From Deltaproteobacteria bacterium (GTDB lineage Bacteria; Myxococcota_A; Polyangia; Polyangiales; JADJMO01): 64,000 bases of DNA. Shown in pieces: positions 17,636 through 29,146 of this stretch; the first letter of the stretch is position 1; each line of letters starts with the position of its first letter. Made by a program: the position numbers and the translations under genes. The notes below the pieces were generated by a model that saw only the letters and a list, made by a program, of their open reading frames with translations, was not told the DNA's origin and did not search any database. Location of the stretch: positions 1 through 64,000 of the forward strand of contig JANYDK010000108.1 of NCBI GenBank assembly GCA_025363655.1. Reading direction: 5' to 3'.

Positions 17636-17675
17636 AGCGACGCGAGACGACCGAGACGCGCACGAGAGAGACATC

Positions 17676-18068
17676 ATGAGCACCCCCGAAGAGCACGCGG
17701 ACACGACGCCGAAGCAGGAGACTCCGAAGAAGGAGCTCTCGATGACGATCACGAGCAAGGCGGCCGAAGCAGCGAAGAAGCAGCTTTCGAAGCGCAAGAC
17801 GCCCGATGCGATGATTCGTCTCGGCATCAAGGGCGGCGGATGCTCGGGCTTCGGCTACGTCATCGAGTTCGAGGACGGACCGCCGCGAGAGAATCGCGAT
17901 CGGGTCTTCGAGGTCGACGGCGCCAAGTTCGTCGTCGACAAGAAGTCGCTCATCTACCTCGCCGGCACCACGCTCGACTGGAAGGTCTCGCTGATGCAGC
18001 AGGGGTTCGAGTTCATCAACCCGCAGGTGAAGAGCAACTGCGGGTGCGGTCACTCGTTCCAAGTCTGA
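17676..18068 (+). CDS. iscA: A-type iron-sulfur carrier IscA
   Basis: 130 residues from the start used here. The carrier domain (residue 23 on, MTITSKAAEAAKK) has the three conserved cysteines Cys56 (GGGCSGFGY), Cys122 and Cys124 (NCGCGHSF). It delivers Fe-S clusters to target proteins. The start is uncertain. ATG at 17742 has AAGGAG 6 nt upstream and would give the usual 107-residue protein. The 22-codon extension from 17676 has strong G/C-ending codons and a GAGAGA site, so it may be translated. It lies 40 bp after iscU. Confidence 0.94.
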   Translation: MSTPEEHADTTPKQETPKKELSMTITSKAAEAAKKQLSKRKTPDAMIRLGIKGGGCSGFGYVIEFEDGPPRENRDRVFEVDGAKFVVDKKSLIYLAGTTLDWKVSLMQQGFEFINPQVKSNCGCGHSFQV

Positions 18069-18085
18069 TCACGAGACTGTCCCTC

Positions 18086-18642
18086 ATGCCCGCGGATCCG
18101 TTCGAGAGACTGGGAATTCCCCGGCGATTTGCCATCGACCGTCGAGAGGCCGAGGAGAAGCACCTCGCGCTTTCACGAGCCTTGCACCCGGACAAGCAGG
18201 TGGGCGCCTCGCCGCCTGAGCGTCGCGCGGCGCTTTCGCTGGCGATCGAGGTCAACGAGGCATGGCGGGTGGTCCGCGATCCGATCAAGCGGGCAGAGGC
18301 CATCCTTCAGCTCTCCGGTCTCGAGGGCGAGGTCGGCGAGACACGTGAGCCGAAGCCTTCGGGCGGCTTCCTGATGGAGGTGATGGAGTCACGCGAGGCG
18401 CTCGAAGAGGCGCGCGCTTCGAAGGAACGGGCCGCCGTCGAGGCGGTCGTCGTCTCGGCGAAGAAGCAGCGCGAAGACGTCGAAGGCGAGCTCGCGTCCC
18501 GCCTCGATGCCGCACTCGCCCTGCCCGAGGTCGAGCGTTTGCCTGCGCTGCGCGCCACCATTCCCTTGCTCGGTCGACTGCGCTACGCGGCCAGGCTGCT
18601 CTCCGAAGCGAACACTGCGCGCGACGAAATCGACGGATTCTG

Positions 18643-18643
<1 letters not shown>
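18086..18643 (+). CDS. hscB: Co-chaperone HscB (J-protein of the ISC system)
   Basis: 185 residues. The N-terminal J-domain carries the HPD motif at residues 34-36 ([10 protein letters not shown]). It is followed by the [19 protein letters not shown] helix and a C-terminal helical domain that binds IscU. It stimulates the HscA ATPase and brings IscU to it. The first codons [18 protein letters not shown] match the family. The stop overlaps the hscA start by one base (TGATG), showing translational coupling. Sequence conservation is moderate, but context makes the call firm. Confidence 0.93.
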
Positions 18644-20577
<1,934 letters not shown>

Positions 20578-20578
20578 C

Positions 20579-20941
20579 ATGGTGAAGATTCGATGGGTCG
20601 CCGATGGCGTCGAGGTCGACGTTCCGCTCGGCACCGACCTCCGCACCGCGGCGAAGAAGGTTCACGCGCCGCAAGGCGATGCGTGTGGCGGCAAGTGTGC
20701 GTGCTCGACGTGTCACGTCTACGTGCTCAAGGGCCGCGAGCTGCTCAGCGAGGCCGAAGAAGACGAAGAGGACACGCTCGACAAGGGCTTCGACGTGCGC
20801 GCGAACAGCCGGCTCGGGTGTCAGACGCGAGTGGTGCGCGAGGGCGTGATCGAGCTCGAGGTCGCGCGCGAAAGCCGCGAATCCTTCTGGAACGAGCACC
20901 CCGAGCACGCGCCCGAAGATTGGCGGAAGAAGAAGGACTGA
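20579..20941 (+). CDS. fdx: ISC-type [2Fe-2S] ferredoxin
   Basis: 120 residues. The ligands follow the ISC ferredoxin pattern: Cys36, Cys42 and Cys45 in ACGGKCACSTCHVYV, and Cys81 in SRLGCQT. An extra Cys40 occupies the position often seen as Ala/Cys in the family. It supplies electrons for cluster assembly. The acidic segment EAEEDEEDTLDKGFDV is typical of the adrenodoxin-like group. It is the last clear member of the isc operon; no iscX is present. murA begins 39 bp later. Confidence 0.95.
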   Translation: MVKIRWVADGVEVDVPLGTDLRTAAKKVHAPQGDACGGKCACSTCHVYVLKGRELLSEAEEDEEDTLDKGFDVRANSRLGCQTRVVREGVIELEVARESRESFWNEHPEHAPEDWRKKKD

Positions 20942-20980
20942 GCCTTTCGGCGGCCGGGGATTTGGCCTAGATCCCTTTGG

Positions 20981-22275
<1,295 letters not shown>

Positions 22276-22279
<4 letters not shown>

Positions 22280-23511
22280 GCGATCGCCCTCCCCGCGAGG
22301 GCCCGAGCGGCCGACTCGGCGCGATCTTCCTCACCGTCTTCCTCGATCTGCTCGGCTTCGGCCTCGTCATCCCGCTCCTGCCTCGGTACGCGCAGTCGCT
22401 CTCGGCGAGCGCGATCGCGATTGGCCTCCTCGGCGCGTCGTACTCGGCGATGCAGTTCATCTTCGTGCCGGTGTGGGGCCGCCTCTCCGATCGCGTCGGA
22501 CGAAGGCCGATCCTCCTCGGGAGCATCCTCGCCACCGCCGCGTCGATGATCGTGCTCGGCTACGCGAACAGCCTCGTCTGGCTCTTCTGCGCACGCCTCT
22601 TCGGCGGCATCGCCACCGCCAACATCGCCACCGCGCAGGCCTACATCGCCGACTCGACGACGCCGAAAGAGCGCGCCAAGGGGATGGGGCTCATCGGCAT
22701 GGCGTTCGGCATGGGTTTCATTCTAGGCCCATTTTTCGGGGGAATTCTCGCTTCGTACTCGCTCGGGCTTCCCGCCAAGGTGGCCGCCGGGCTCTCGGTC
22801 TTCAACTTCGTCTGGGCCCTGCGCGCGCTCCCCGAGTCGTTGCCGGCGGAGGTGCGCGAGAAGAATCGCAAAGAGAAGCAGCGCATCACCATCGGCCTCG
22901 ACGTCGCGCTCTTCCGACGGACATGGGCGCTCCCGGGGATGGCCCTCGGAATCGTCCTCTTCTTCATCGCGGCCGCATCGTTCTCCAACCTCGAGCAGAC
23001 GTTCGCGCTTTACACGCACGACGAGTTCGGCCTCGATTCGAAGCAGACGGGCTACATCCTCGGCGGCGTCGGGCTCGTCGGCGCGCTCGTGCAAGGCGTG
23101 CTCATCGGGCGACTCTCCCGCCGCTACGGCGAAGTACGCCTGATTCGCGTCGGCGCGATCGTGCAGTCGCTCTCGATGGCGGGCATCGCGCTCGCTCCTG
23201 GTCTGCCGATCGTCTTCATGTACACCGTCTCGATGTTGCTCTCGCTCGGCAACGGGCTCACCGGTCCCTCGCTCACGTCGTACGCCAGTCGACGAGCACC
23301 GCCGGAAATGCAGGGCGGCGCGCTCGGCATCCTCCAATCGATGGGCGCCCTCGCCCGCGTCTTCGGCCCCACCTGGGGCGGCTTCGTCTACGGGCTCGGT
23401 CATCGCCTGCCCTACGTGACGGCGGCGATAGGTCTGCTCTTCGCGGGCGGGCTCGCCTTCGTGATGCGTGTGGAAGAGCCGATCGCGAGGCAGCCGGAGG
23501 TGGTGCGCTAG
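22276..23511 (+). CDS. MFS efflux transporter (TetA-like, DHA1 family)
   Basis: 411 residues with about 12 hydrophobic segments. Motif A is clear between TM2 and TM3 ([15 protein letters not shown]), and the motif C region [12 protein letters not shown] is present. The N-terminus [24 protein letters not shown] is typical of the TetA/MdtG-like drug:H+ antiporters. It sits in the inner membrane; the substrate is unknown. It starts at TTG inside the murA stop (TTGA), with AAAGGGG about 9 nt upstream, so it is translationally coupled to murA. A drug or metabolite exporter is the safest description. Confidence 0.85.
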
Positions 23512-23523
23512 TGCAAGGCGCGC

Positions 23524-23529
23524 TAGATT
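23524..23529 (+). promoter_or_regulatory. Putative -10 box of a leaderless promoter
   Basis: GCTAGATT contains TAGATT ending 7 nt before the ATG at 23537. No Shine-Dalgarno is visible in the interval. Confidence 0.4.
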
Positions 23530-23536
23530 TCTCGCC

Positions 23537-23950
23537 ATGAAGACCAGCTCTTCCTTCTTTTCAACGCTCTCTGCGCTCGTCCTTCTCGCGGCCGGTGGCC
23601 TCGTCGCCTGCAGCAGCAGCACCAGTGACGCCGGCAGCACCACCGACACCGGCAGCGCGACCGACGCCGTCGTCGACACGCGTCCAGGTGCTGCCGACAG
23701 CGCCGCGAGTGACACCAACACCAGCGCCGACGCGAGCGGCGACGCGAGCGCCGACACGACGACGAGCGACGACACGTCCAGCGAAACGAGTGGGGCGCCG
23801 ACGGCGAACTGTGCGGCCCTCACCTCGTGCTGCGCAGCTTCGACGATGCCTGCGTCGTATCGGCCGTCGTGCAACTCGACCGCCAAGGCCAACGACGACG
23901 CCGCCTGCAAGTCGGCGCTCGACGCCTACAAGACTGCGAAAAACTGCTGA
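23537..23950 (+). CDS. Small lipoprotein with Cys-containing C-terminal domain
   Basis: 137 residues. A lipoprotein signal peptide ends at Cys25 (GLVAC). Residues about 26-90 are a low-complexity Ser/Thr/Asp/Ala tether. The last 45 residues form a small domain with six cysteines (NCAALTSCC, SCNST, AACKSAL, KNC), probably disulfide-bonded in the periplasm or at the surface. I know no function for it. The stop overlaps the next start (TGATG), so the two lipoproteins are co-translated. Confidence 0.75.
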   Translation: MKTSSSFFSTLSALVLLAAGGLVACSSSTSDAGSTTDTGSATDAVVDTRPGAADSAASDTNTSADASGDASADTTTSDDTSSETSGAPTANCAALTSCCAASTMPASYRPSCNSTAKANDDAACKSALDAYKTAKNC

Positions 23951-24501
23951 TGCGTGCCTTTATTCTCGCTACGGCAGCGACTCTTTGTGGCTGCGGTGCG
24001 AGCTCGCAACTGGCGTCGGTCGATGCGGGTGACGCGGGTGATGCGGGCGATGGCGGCGCGGGCAAGGACGGAGCGATCGTCGACACCGGCGTCGTCACCG
24101 ATGCACCCGTCGACACGGCGGTGCCGACGATCTCGGCAATCTCGTCGCTCGAGTGCGGTCCGACCGATGCACCGATGCTCGTGATCGTCATCGCGACGAC
24201 GCGGATCACCTGCGATGCGCGGAGCAAGCCGCCCGAGATCTTCTCCCGCGTGCTCCTCTACTCGCCGCCGAAGGGTCCCACGATCATCACGCTCACGCCG
24301 ACGAGCACCGACGGTTCGGCGATGAGCTGTGCGGGGTCGCCCAGCTCGTGCACGCCGATTTCCAAGGTGGTGCTCGAGCTCACCGACGTGAGCAAGAGCG
24401 GCACCGTCGGCGGCAACTTCACGTTCACCGCAGCCGACGGCACCGAGCGCCGAGGCTCGTTCGACGCCACGAATTGCGGTAGTTTTCTCGGCTGCGGCTG
24501 A
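23950..24501 (+). CDS. Small lipoprotein, unknown function
   Basis: 183 residues from the ATG inside the previous stop codon. The signal peptide MRAFILATAATLCGC gives a lipobox Cys at 15. It is followed by Asp/Gly repeats (DAGDAGDAGDGG) and a domain of about 120 residues rich in beta-forming sequence (FTFTAADGTERRGSFDATNC). Cysteines in that domain suggest disulfides. No family is recognised. It converges on the next gene with 17 bp between stops. Confidence 0.72.
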   Translation: MRAFILATAATLCGCGASSQLASVDAGDAGDAGDGGAGKDGAIVDTGVVTDAPVDTAVPTISAISSLECGPTDAPMLVIVIATTRITCDARSKPPEIFSRVLLYSPPKGPTIITLTPTSTDGSAMSCAGSPSSCTPISKVVLELTDVSKSGTVGGNFTFTAADGTERRGSFDATNCGSFLGCG

Positions 24502-24518
24502 CGAATACCGAGTCAGGG

Positions 24519-25118
24519 TCAGGGAGAAGTGCGCATGCCGCCGGTCGGGACGCCGCTGAGCGCTCCGGCCCACCGCGTGCGCACGCGGAGGATGAAGGGG
24601 CTGCCGGCGACCGTCACGCGTTCGGCGTGACCGGCGTGGCGGAAGTAGCGGAGCAGCCCTTCGTGCTGACCGAGCCACGCTTCGCAGAACGGCGCGTTCG
24701 AGGCGTAGTGGAAGCTGCGGACTTCGGTGGTCGCCTCACGCATCGTCGCTTCGACGCAACGCATGTCGCCAGCGTCACGACGCATGAGTGACCAGATGCG
24801 CGGCAGGTCGCCGAATGCGCGGCTCGGATCGCGTCCCCGAAGGCTCTCGAGCGGTCCGACAGCGTCGAACCAGACGACATCGAGGAGCCCGCGCATCGCG
24901 TGACGACCGAGGGTGCGTACGAGCGTGGGACCGCGAAGGGCGGCGACCGCTTCGTAGATCGCGAGCTCGTAGACCTCGTCGTACCAAAGGCCTTCGTCGA
25001 CGCGCGAGAGAATCGAACGAGCGCCCGCAGAGACGCGTTCGGCGACGGGGCCGAGAAGCTGTTGCGTTGCGAGCGTCGAGCGGAGGAGCTCGAGCCACCT
25101 TCCACGAACCAAAGCCAT
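24519..25118 (-). CDS. Hypothetical protein, about 200 residues
   Basis: 199 residues from ATG 25118, which has AGGTGG 5 nt upstream; GTG at 25127 is an alternative. It is soluble, with no signal peptide or membrane segment. It contains a helix-rich body (RSILSRVDEGLWYDEVYELAIYEAV) and ends with VTVAGSPFILRVRTRW. The size and pattern recall a paralogous myxobacterial family of about 180-200 residues, but I cannot place it with confidence. The G/C-ending codon bias supports a real gene. Confidence 0.65.
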   Translation of the reverse strand: MALVRGRWLELLRSTLATQQLLGPVAERVSAGARSILSRVDEGLWYDEVYELAIYEAVAALRGPTLVRTLGRHAMRGLLDVVWFDAVGPLESLRGRDPSRAFGDLPRIWSLMRRDAGDMRCVEATMREATTEVRSFHYASNAPFCEAWLGQHEGLLRYFRHAGHAERVTVAGSPFILRVRTRWAGALSGVPTGGMRTSP

Positions 25119-25264
25119 GGAGCCCACCTATGGGGAAGCAGGGCCTGGCGAGAGCGCCGGCGAGGTGACGTGGCTTGGCGACTAGAGCAGAGGTCAGCGC
25201 GAATTGCGCATGAGAAGAGGCGTACCTTGCGCCAAATCAGCCACTTGGGCTTCTTCGTGTTCGT

Positions 25265-26329
25265 TTACTTTTTGAACACGTGCGAGACGTCACCAGCGCC
25301 GAAGCGCGCGATGACGCCGCGACGCTTCTTGCCGGGCGTGGCGCCGCTGAGGAAGTCGCCGCCGACCGCCCAAAATGCGTCGCCGCTCGCGTCGGCCCAG
25401 CTGCCGTGGAGATCGGTGAAAGGGGCGACGGCGAACTCGTCGATCCATTTTCCTGTCACGAGGCGCTGCTTGAGGCCACCGGACCCGACGAGAACGACGC
25501 TGCCCACTGCGTGCTTTTGTGCGTCGGGATCGGTCTCCGAGAACATGCAGGCAACGCCGTTGAGCTGGCTCGAGAGGGTGACGTCGATCTTCGACCACTT
25601 GGTGCCGTCGGAGTGGAGGACGTCGCCACCGCCGACCGCGTAGACGTCGCCGCCGTTGCAGCCATTGACCGTGAAGAGCGTTCCCGAGGCGAGGGGCGCA
25701 TCCTTCGACTCGAGCTTCCAAGCCGCTCCCTTGCGATGCCAAAGGGTGCCGGCTTCACCGACGACGTAGAGGTCGTTCGAGCTCGTGCCCCACACCTTGA
25801 AGAGCGAACGCCCAAGCGGCGCGTCGGGGAGCACTTCGGGATTCCACGCGGTGCCGTCGAAATGAAGGACGACGTCGTTCGGCGCTTTGGCGTCGCCGGG
25901 CGTTCCGCCGACGGCCCACGCGTCAGAAGCGCTGAACGCGAATACGCCCCAAATCGTGGCTGACGTGCCAGATACATAGGGAGTGAATGTTTTTCCGTTC
26001 CAGTGGCTGATGCGCCCTGCGGTGCCGACCATCCAGACGTCACTGCTCGAGGTGCCGTGCACCCACCAGAAGGACTCGGCGCCGCCGGCGTGCATGTCCG
26101 ACCAGGTGGTGCCGTCGAAGTGGAGGGCGAGCGCTTCTCCTCCGTTGCCGAGCGCGCCACCGACGGCGTACACGTCGCTGCCGGTGCCCCAGATGGAGAG
26201 GAGCGCGCGATCGAGCTCGGCGTCGAGCACCGTGCGCCAAGCTGCGGGAGCCGGCGCGGGCGTCGAGTCTTTCGGGCTGCACGAGAGGAGCGACAGCGCG
26301 GCGAGGATGAGGACCGAGGAAACGCGCAT
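25265..26329 (-). CDS. Lipoprotein with six WG/DVYAVG-type repeats (beta-propeller-like)
   Basis: 354 residues. The start at 26329 has GGAGG 6 nt upstream, overlapping the end of the preceding gene. The lipobox is at Cys17 (LLSC). Six repeats of about 50 residues share a core: IWGTGSDVYAVGG, VHGTSSSDVWMVG, FSASDAWAVGG, VWGTSSNDLYVVG, NGCNGGDVYAVGG and SWADASGDAFWAVGG. Each is usually followed by a strand ending in FDGTxW. This periodicity suggests a six-bladed propeller at the cell surface or in the periplasm, perhaps for binding. It is the last gene of a three-lipoprotein operon. Confidence 0.75.
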   Translation of the reverse strand: MRVSSVLILAALSLLSCSPKDSTPAPAPAAWRTVLDAELDRALLSIWGTGSDVYAVGGALGNGGEALALHFDGTTWSDMHAGGAESFWWVHGTSSSDVWMVGTAGRISHWNGKTFTPYVSGTSATIWGVFAFSASDAWAVGGTPGDAKAPNDVVLHFDGTAWNPEVLPDAPLGRSLFKVWGTSSNDLYVVGEAGTLWHRKGAAWKLESKDAPLASGTLFTVNGCNGGDVYAVGGGDVLHSDGTKWSKIDVTLSSQLNGVACMFSETDPDAQKHAVGSVVLVGSGGLKQRLVTGKWIDEFAVAPFTDLHGSWADASGDAFWAVGGDFLSGATPGKKRRGVIARFGAGDVSHVFKK

Positions 26330-26331
26330 CG

Positions 26332-27018
26332 TCATCCTCCGTCCGTCGCGTCCGAGCTGGCATCCGCATCGGGCGCTCCGGCGTCGGGCGGCGGCACGTA
26401 AGGATCGCAGTGCGAGCCGAGGATGTAGCCACCTTTGCAGATGCAGTGACACTCGTCTTCGCGACCCGACTCGTTGCACCGCGGAGTGATCGTCAACTTC
26501 TGGGTCGCGCTGCGGCCGTCTTTGTCGACGACGGTGACTTCGATTTGGTACGGCCGATCGAAGATGTCGGCGCTCGCCCATTGGTTCGGGCACACTGGCA
26601 CGTTCGAGAACGTCGAGATGTCGCTGTCGACGCTGGTGCCGAAGCCGTCGGCGTGCGGGACGAGGTTGATGGTGCGATTGTCGATGCGCACCTGCCTAGT
26701 GGAGAGATCGCGAATCGCTCCGTTGAGTCGAACGGTGCACGGGTCGAGATTCTTCGCCCGGACGCCGAGGAAGATCACGCGCCCGCCTTGTGGCGGAAAG
26801 AGGATCGAGAGGTCGCTCCCGTCGCGGAGAACCGTCGATTTTCCCAATGAATCACGCGCCGTCAGCTGCAACTCGACGGGCTTCGTCTTGTCTCCGAGGA
26901 ACGGCAACTGACACGCCGGAGCGCTGTCGTGCAATTGCGTGTCGTCGCTCGTGCAACCCCCGCCCGCGAAGACGAGCATGAGCGCGAACGGGAGTGCAAA
27001 CGCCGTCTTTAGAAACAA
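26332..27018 (-). CDS. Lipoprotein of unknown function, TTG start
   Basis: 228 residues. The best start is TTG at 27018, inside the last codons of the upstream gene. It gives a perfect lipoprotein signal, MFLKTAFALPFALMLVFAGGGC (lipobox Cys22); the next ATG (26979) would leave too short a signal peptide. The body has a beta-rich region with Cys pairs, then CHCICKGGYILGSHC (an EGF-like or short Cys knot) and a Pro/Asp/Ala tail. It overlaps the upstream gene by 10 bp and lies 2 bp from the downstream one, so the three genes are one unit. I know no function for it. Confidence 0.68.
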   Translation of the reverse strand: MFLKTAFALPFALMLVFAGGGCTSDDTQLHDSAPACQLPFLGDKTKPVELQLTARDSLGKSTVLRDGSDLSILFPPQGGRVIFLGVRAKNLDPCTVRLNGAIRDLSTRQVRIDNRTINLVPHADGFGTSVDSDISTFSNVPVCPNQWASADIFDRPYQIEVTVVDKDGRSATQKLTITPRCNESGREDECHCICKGGYILGSHCDPYVPPPDAGAPDADASSDATDGG

Positions 27019-28106
27019 GTGACGTTGTCGGCCTTGGGCCAGTAGTAGACGAAGGCGTTGCAGTGCTCGTTCTTCTCGACGATGGGGCCGAAGGTGTAGC
27101 AGCAGTCTTGCACCTCGGGCGCGGTGCCGTACTTGGTGGCGTCGAAGGTGTTGAGCGTGTCGCAGGTGACGGGCGCGGTCGGCGCGACCCAGTCGTAGCC
27201 GCACGAGTACCAAATGCCGGCGCCCGGTTGGACGGTGACGTCGAGCTTCGGCGACGTCAGCATCGGCGGATCGGCCCAGTTGAGCGACTCGTAGAAGTTC
27301 TTGCTGGCGTCCGGGGTGGTCGTCGAAGTGCCGTCCCACGAGTACATTTTGAAGTCTTTGCCGCGGCTGTGGAAGTGGCCGTTGGCGCCGATGATGTGCA
27401 CCGGCTCCTTGCTGTTGACCTGGCAGCTGCCTTCGAAGGTCGGGTGCGGGTTCTTCTGGCAGATGCGGATCGACTGCTTGGTCGCGAAGACGGTGCCGAG
27501 CTCGTACTTCGCCTCTGCGTCGGGCACCGTCCAGAAGTTGACGCGAACCTTGCCGAAGTCGGTCGGGGTCTTCTGCGACGTGGCGTTGACGAAGTGCGTC
27601 TGCAACATCAACCACTCGTCGGGGTTGAACTTGTTGACGACCCCGTCGGGGTAGGTCCAATCGATGAGGCCGTCGACCTGGCTGTTGGCGACGAGCGGCC
27701 AATCGGCCCAGTTCGAGCTCTTGAAGCACTCGCCGGCGCCGTTGGTGCCTTTGACGGTGCCCTTGGTCGGATCGAGTCCGACCACCGACTTCACGCGGAA
27801 GACGTTCATGTGGTGCGAGCCCTTCCGCTGCGCCGTCTGGATGCGGTGCAGGTTGACGGGCTTGGTCGCATCGAGGCCGGCAGCGGCGGCCAGATCGCCG
27901 ACCTTGAAGAAGTAACAGTCTTGCTCTTCGGTGCCGGCGGGGACGGCGACGTCTTCGGTCACGAGCTGGAAGCCCTTGCCCTTGTCGGGCGCGGCGAGGT
28001 CGGACGGGTCGACCGTGACGGGGGGCGGGTCGGCGGTCTTCGAGGAGCAGGCGAGCGCGGACACACCGAGGGCAAGAGCAGCGGTGGAGAGGAAAAAGCG
28101 ACGCAT
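27009..28106 (-). CDS. Copper type II (ascorbate-dependent) monooxygenase-like lipoprotein
   Basis: 365 residues; GGGAG lies 7-8 nt before ATG 28106. The lipobox is at Cys20 (ALAC). The layout resembles the PHM/DBH family: a first copper site with HH in KGSHHMNVFR and a later His in LMLQTHFVNATS, and a second copper site with HxH in NGHFHSRGKDF. The usual EMC-x-YYxP motif that supplies the Met ligand reads here NEHCNAFVYYWP, so Met is replaced by His. Family enzymes hydroxylate unactivated C-H bonds, but the substrate is unknown, and the substitution may alter or abolish activity. It heads an operon with two other lipoproteins. A copper-binding rather than catalytic role is possible. Confidence 0.75.
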   Translation of the reverse strand: MRRFFLSTAALALGVSALACSSKTADPPPVTVDPSDLAAPDKGKGFQLVTEDVAVPAGTEEQDCYFFKVGDLAAAAGLDATKPVNLHRIQTAQRKGSHHMNVFRVKSVVGLDPTKGTVKGTNGAGECFKSSNWADWPLVANSQVDGLIDWTYPDGVVNKFNPDEWLMLQTHFVNATSQKTPTDFGKVRVNFWTVPDAEAKYELGTVFATKQSIRICQKNPHPTFEGSCQVNSKEPVHIIGANGHFHSRGKDFKMYSWDGTSTTTPDASKNFYESLNWADPPMLTSPKLDVTVQPGAGIWYSCGYDWVAPTAPVTCDTLNTFDATKYGTAPEVQDCCYTFGPIVEKNEHCNAFVYYWPKADNVTCF

Positions 28107-28234
28107 GAGCAGCTCCCTAGGCAAACGATGTGCCTTCAGTCTACACGAAGAATCCCGCGTCAATCTCCACTGTGCCAGGTCGTGCTCGGTGACGGTCGTG
28201 GCACGCTTGTCATGGCCTCCCCTCGCGCGCTGGC

Positions 28235-28240
28235 TACACT
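28235..28240 (+). promoter_or_regulatory. Putative -10 box of a leaderless promoter
   Basis: GCTACACT contains TACACT ending 7 nt before the ATG at 28248. No Shine-Dalgarno lies in the interval. If this is the promoter, the upstream in-frame ATG at 28212 is not used. Confidence 0.45.
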
Positions 28241-28247
28241 CGCCGTC

Positions 28248-29120
28248 ATGCGCGTAGCCCTCGGAGACGTCGAGATCGAGTACGAGACCTTCGGCGAAGG
28301 CGAGCCCCTCCTCCTCGTGATGGGGCTCGGCGCGCAGATGATTCTCTGGAACGACGGCTTCGTCGATTCGCTCGTGAAACGAGGCTTTCGCGTCATCCGC
28401 TTCGACAACCGCGACGTCGGGCTGAGCACCAAGATCAAGCGTCGCATCGGCGATCCTCGCCTCCTCATGGCACGTCGCATCCTCGGAAGGCCGGTGCCGG
28501 CGCCCTATTCGCTGAGCGACATGGCGCGCGATGCGGTCGGGCTCCTCGACCACCTCGGCATCGAGCGGGCCCACGTCGCCGGCGTGTCGATGGGCGGGAT
28601 GATCGCGCAGACCATGGCCATCGAACACCCCACGCGCGTGCGTTCTCTCACTTCGATCATGTCGAGCCCTGGAGCGCGAAGGCACCTCCTCTCGAAGCCA
28701 CGCGCGCTGAAGATGTTGCTTCGAAAGAGGCCGGCCGATCGCGCGCAAGCCATCGAGGGAGCGCTCTCCTTCTTCGGCGTCTGCGGCGGGACGACCCATC
28801 CGCCAGACGTCGAGTGGCTCCGGGAGATCGCCGGCGTCGCTTACGATCGGTGCTTTCATCCCGCCGGATTCGTGCGGCAGTTGGCGGCGATCCTCGCGAG
28901 CGGCGATCGTCGAAAAGGTCTCGCGGGCGTGCGCGTGCCTGCCGTCGTCATCCACGGCACCGTCGATCCGCTCGTCCTCCATCACGCTGGCGTCGCCACC
29001 GCCAAGGCCATCCCCGGCGCTCGCTTCGTCTCGGTCGAGGGCATGGGACACGACGTCCCCTCGAGCCTCTGGCCACTCCTCGGCGACGAGCTCGAACGCG
29101 TTCGTGCGAGAGCGGCGTGA
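28248..29120 (+). CDS. Alpha/beta-hydrolase
   Basis: 290 residues. The fold elements are clear: oxyanion region LLLVMGLGAQM, nucleophile elbow GVSMGGMIAQ (Ser), HGTVDPLVLHH (Asp) and EGMGHDVP (His). The sequence FDNRDVGLSTK after the first strands is frequent in esterases and lactonases of this superfamily. The cytoplasmic substrate is not known. The start at 28248 follows the conserved N-terminus and a TANNNT box; ATG 28212 would add 12 residues. It is divergent from the copper-protein operon, and its stop faces the ASCH-like gene 26 bp away. Confidence 0.87.
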   Translation: MRVALGDVEIEYETFGEGEPLLLVMGLGAQMILWNDGFVDSLVKRGFRVIRFDNRDVGLSTKIKRRIGDPRLLMARRILGRPVPAPYSLSDMARDAVGLLDHLGIERAHVAGVSMGGMIAQTMAIEHPTRVRSLTSIMSSPGARRHLLSKPRALKMLLRKRPADRAQAIEGALSFFGVCGGTTHPPDVEWLREIAGVAYDRCFHPAGFVRQLAAILASGDRRKGLAGVRVPAVVIHGTVDPLVLHHAGVATAKAIPGARFVSVEGMGHDVPSSLWPLLGDELERVRARAA

Positions 29121-29146
29121 GGTCCCGCGCGTCTTCTGAACTGGAT

